In this document: one piece after another, positions 61,465 through 64,000 of the stretch | How the letters are laid out: every line of letters starts with the position of its first letter | Position numbering within the stretch: position 1 is the stretch's first letter | Assembly: GCA_965227935.1 (NCBI GenBank) | Contig: CBDDGS010000043.1 | Coordinates: forward strand, 1,178,001-1,242,000 | Direction of reading: 5' to 3' | Length of the DNA: 64,000 nucleotides | Source of the DNA: JAWPMT01 sp965227935 | GTDB taxonomy: Bacteria > Bacteroidota > Bacteroidia > Cytophagales > Cyclobacteriaceae | Notes under the pieces: generated by a model | Database searches by the model: none | What the model saw: only the letters and a program-made list of their open reading frames with translations | Told to the model about the DNA's origin: nothing | Position numbers and translations under genes: made by a program

Positions 61465-61500
61465 CGTCACGTTTTGATGAACTTAACCAAATACTATTTC

Positions 61501-62367
61501 ATGAAAAACTTAATACTAGCAGTTGTACTAGTAGCTGCAATCAGCTTTACAAGTGAAGCACAGATCACCACCCCCCAGCCCAGCCCGGCGGGATCTGTGA
61601 GTAGCACGGTGGGGCTTACTGACGTTACGATTGACTACTCTCGCCCCAAGGTGAAAGGCCGCAAGATCTTCGGCGAAGGCGGCGACTTTCTACAGCCTTA
61701 TGGCCAGACATGGAGATCTGGAGCCAATCAAGGATCCGTCATTTCTTTCAGTACGGATGTGGAAGTTGCCGGTACGAAAGTCGAGGCAGGCGAGTATCTT
61801 ATCTTCACTGTTCCTGGAAAAGATGAGTGGCAATTTATGTTGTACTCTGATCTGGGTCTTGGCGGTAATGTTGCGGGATATGATAACTCCAAAGAGGTAC
61901 TTCGAACGTCTGTGAAGTCGATGACGGCCTCTCCGCAAGTAGAGACGCTGACCTTCAATATCTCTGATATTAGCGAGGATAACACCTCCGCAGCCATCGA
62001 ATTAGCTTGGGCAGATGTGTCAATCAAAGTCCCTATGAAGGTGGATTTTGATGCGCAAGTGATGGAGGAGATTGCTCAGAAAACGCAGGTGAACCCTGGC
62101 AACTACATGCAGGCTGCCAACTACTATTTGGCATCTGGCAAGGACCTCAACCAAGCGCTGGAGTGGGTAGATATGTACCTCGCCGTGGGTGAGAATTCCA
62201 AGCAGTTTTGGAATGTCCATACCAAGGCTCGCATTCTGGCCGCAATGGGTAATAAAAAAGACGCCATCGCGACTGCTGAAATGTCGTTGGCGGCAGCGAA
62301 AGCCAATGCTGCTGGTGACTTCGGCTACATCAAGAGAAACGAGGATCTGATCTCCTCGCTGAAGTAA
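61501..62367 (+). CDS. Exported DUF2911 protein with C-terminal TPR-like part
   Basis: 288 aa from the ATG at 61501, where the signal peptide begins (MKNLILAVVLVAAISFTSEA). The DUF2911 beta-sandwich covers about 22-175 (VTIDYSRPKVKGRKIFG, then QPYGQTWRSGANQGSVISF and VEAGEYLIFTVPG). The last 100 residues are helical, with repeated tetratricopeptide-like pairs (YLASGKDLNQALEWVDMYL, KARILAAMGNKKDAIATAEM). DUF2911 has no established function. It is probably periplasmic. It has its own promoter and terminator, and it faces the MarR-GNAT gene across a shared palindrome. Confidence 0.88.
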   Translation: MKNLILAVVLVAAISFTSEAQITTPQPSPAGSVSSTVGLTDVTIDYSRPKVKGRKIFGEGGDFLQPYGQTWRSGANQGSVISFSTDVEVAGTKVEAGEYLIFTVPGKDEWQFMLYSDLGLGGNVAGYDNSKEVLRTSVKSMTASPQVETLTFNISDISEDNTSAAIELAWADVSIKVPMKVDFDAQVMEEIAQKTQVNPGNYMQAANYYLASGKDLNQALEWVDMYLAVGENSKQFWNVHTKARILAAMGNKKDAIATAEMSLAAAKANAAGDFGYIKRNEDLISSLK

Positions 62368-62391
62368 ATCAGCACAACGAAATCAAGTATT

Positions 62392-62425
62392 AAAAGGCTG
62401 CTCCTCCCAAGGAGTGGCCTTTTTT
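62392..62425 (+). terminator. Terminator of the DUF2911 gene
   Basis: AAAAGGC and GCCTTTT form the outer stem, with CTCC/GGAG inside and small mismatches; six T follow. Confidence 0.85.
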
Positions 62426-62522
62426 CATTACCGCTCGCAGAAAAACGACAAAAAAAGAACAGTGGTTGCGTAACTATTTGGTGTAAGGTCGGTCAACCCT
62501 TAGTGTCCAAAAACTCTACCCT

Positions 62523-64000
62523 ATGCTCACCAACTACCTGGCTGTCGCCTGGCGAAGCCTTCTCAAAAACCGCATTTTTTCATTCATCAACGTTGCGGGT
62601 CTATCGATCGGGATCGCAGCCTTTTGGCTGATCCTGCATTACGTCAACTTCGAAACCAGCTATGAGCAGTTTAACGCTCAAAGTGAAAGCACCTACCGCG
62701 TTCAGTTGGACGTGCATCGCAATGGTAGTCTAGTCTACCAAAGCTCAGAGAACTACCCCGGCGTTGGGCAAGCGATGGTGGAAGAATTGCCTGAGGTCGT
62801 AGACTACGGTCGCTTCTACAACATCGGCGCCAAGAACAACATCAATGTCACTTGGTACGATGCCCCACTCCAGCCAGTGACCATCAAACAGGAAAAGTTG
62901 CTGTATGCCGACGCCTCAGTACTGAGTATTCTAGGTTATGAAATGACTGCGGGCGATCGTGAGAATGCGCTGAATGAGCCATTCACCATGGCGATCTCCG
63001 AAACGATGGCAAAGAATTACTTCGGGGAAGAGGAAGCGCTGGGCAAGTACCTGAGACTGGAAGACGACGACTTCAACAACGAGCTCTGCCAGGTCACTGG
63101 CGTCTTCCGGGATAGCCCAGCCAGCACGCATTTGAAATTTGATGTCCTCATCTCGACAGAGACGCTCTATGGTCGCGACAACGGTGAAGGATGGGCGACT
63201 CGACGATACAAGACCGGCTGGGGAAGGAAGGACTTCTACACTTACGTGAGGCTGGCACCAGGCACCGACCCGGCAGGAGTCGAAGACAAACTCTCGGCGA
63301 TTGTCGACAAATACAAACCGGAGTTGGCTGACCAGGGCGGCAAGGATGTCCTGAAGCTACAGCCCATTCGTGATATCCATCTCTATTCTCGTCTCACAGA
63401 CGAGGCAGAGGTCAATGGTAATGGTGATGCCGTCTACTACCTGGGTATCATTGCGGCGCTGATTCTGCTTATCGCCTGGATCAATTATGTGAACCTGAGT
63501 ACGGCCAAAGCGATGGACCGCGCCAAAGAGATCGGGCTGCGCAAAGTCATGGGCTCGTATCGCGGCAGACTGATCGCACAGTTTCTCATCGAGTCGTTGG
63601 TCATCAATGCGGTGGCTTTGGCATTGGCAATGATTTTGCTGCTGATCTTCACCCCTTTCTTCAATGCCCTTGGTGGTACACCGGCGGAGCATCTCATTTG
63701 GACACAACCTTTCTTTCTCATATCAATACCCTCGTTGCTCCTCGTCGGAGGCTTGATTTCGGGACTCTATCCGGCCTTTGTCTTGTCCGGCTATCAACCG
63801 GTCGAAGCGCTCAGAGGAAAAATCCGAAATTCTGGAGAAGGACTGCTGCTGCGAAGGGTGTTAGTGACCCTGCAGTTCACTGCTTCCGTGGGATTGATCA
63901 TCGCGACCTCCATCGTGTTCCAGCAGATGGACCACATGCAGAATCGGGATCTAGGCTTCCAAAAAGAACAGGTTATCGTCATTCCCCGACCGTCGGTCAG
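62523..64000 (+). CDS. MacB/FtsX-type ABC transporter permease, 3' end beyond the window (partial)
   Basis: This frame starts at the ATG at 62523 and is open to the right edge (492 codons). It begins MLTNYLAVAWRSLLKNRIFS, the usual N-terminus of double-length Bacteroidota permeases, then a first membrane segment, a MacB-PCD-like periplasmic domain (FETSYEQFNAQSESTYRV), and three membrane segments from about residue 300 to 425. AKEIGLRKVMGSYRGRLIAQ is the FtsX coupling region, and YPAFVLSGYQPVEALRG with LLLRRVLVTLQFTASVGLII starts the second half. The family is the same as the gene at 43281 but the sequences differ throughout. No ATPase gene is in view. Confidence 0.88.
   Translation, partial: MLTNYLAVAWRSLLKNRIFSFINVAGLSIGIAAFWLILHYVNFETSYEQFNAQSESTYRVQLDVHRNGSLVYQSSENYPGVGQAMVEELPEVVDYGRFYNIGAKNNINVTWYDAPLQPVTIKQEKLLYADASVLSILGYEMTAGDRENALNEPFTMAISETMAKNYFGEEEALGKYLRLEDDDFNNELCQVTGVFRDSPASTHLKFDVLISTETLYGRDNGEGWATRRYKTGWGRKDFYTYVRLAPGTDPAGVEDKLSAIVDKYKPELADQGGKDVLKLQPIRDIHLYSRLTDEAEVNGNGDAVYYLGIIAALILLIAWINYVNLSTAKAMDRAKEIGLRKVMGSYRGRLIAQFLIESLVINAVALALAMILLLIFTPFFNALGGTPAEHLIWTQPFFLISIPSLLLVGGLISGLYPAFVLSGYQPVEALRGKIRNSGEGLLLRRVLVTLQFTASVGLIIATSIVFQQMDHMQNRDLGFQKEQVIVIPRPSV

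Noticed and set aside
1..64000. Riboswitches, origin of replication, insertion sequences, prophage, toxin-antitoxin or defence genes
   Set aside because: Looked for and no supporting motif, domain or boundary repeat was seen.

Overview
The window looks like chromosomal DNA of a member of the Bacteroidota, most likely Cytophagales-like. The signs are a type IX secretion C-terminal sorting domain on a giant surface protein, a DUF4290-murA pair, a MurA carrying Asp in place of the loop Cys, a LytS/LytTR regulatory pair, DUF2911, WbqC, FAS1 and DUF1801 proteins, and promoters of the Bacteroidota form TTG-N19/20-TAnnTTTG. Most genes are housekeeping or peripheral metabolism. I see no phage, plasmid, transposase, CRISPR array or recognisable defence island.

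Layout. 1-2455: two leftward secreted proteins (a truncated surface protein and a tail-fibre/YadA-head-like protein). 2456-4716: gene-poor, with dispersed repeats, a DUF1801 gene and tRNA-Ser(TGA) with a clear promoter and terminator. 4717-9992: an acyl-CoA dehydrogenase convergent with a 1149-aa GH94-like protein. 10115-12434: a tight leftward cluster (mltG, hotdog thioesterase, histidine phosphatase, TfoX-N protein). 12537-16453: threonylcarbamoyl-AMP synthase, WbqC-like protein, ClpC. 16504-18191: a membrane protein, a winged-helix regulator and a secreted TPR protein tied together by a duplicated palindromic site. 18276-27998: a 3240-aa protein with 25 SbsA-type Ig-like repeats, MBG-like domains and a T9SS tail. 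28170-34292: serine hydrolase, DJ-1/PfpI protein, GlxA-type regulator, VWA-like membrane protein, FabG. 34293-36067: a stand-alone L-type lectin between two clusters of palindromic repeats.

36068-43198: M16 peptidase, glycosyltransferase, PadR regulator with a GldL-like membrane protein, ECF sigma factor with a membrane partner, P-loop kinase-like protein, MDR oxidoreductase. 43281-49963: MacB-type permease, DinB-like protein, small membrane proteins, P1-family peptidase, subtilase. 50067-55907: aminopeptidase P, GNAT, DUF4290, MurA, a GH113-like hydrolase and, tail to tail, a double jelly-roll sugar-binding protein. 56116-64000: small secreted protein, FAS1 lipoprotein, LytS/LytTR operon, MarR-GNAT fusion divergent from a DUF2911 protein, and a right-truncated MacB-type permease.

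The less ordinary content is mostly regulatory and structural: three transcriptional regulators each have a perfect inverted repeat beside their own start (16504/17448, 38808, 61354), and the intergenic regions hold palindromic elements whose outer arms differ in sequence yet stay complementary. No gene function was tested by database search; assignments come from motifs and sequence recognition.
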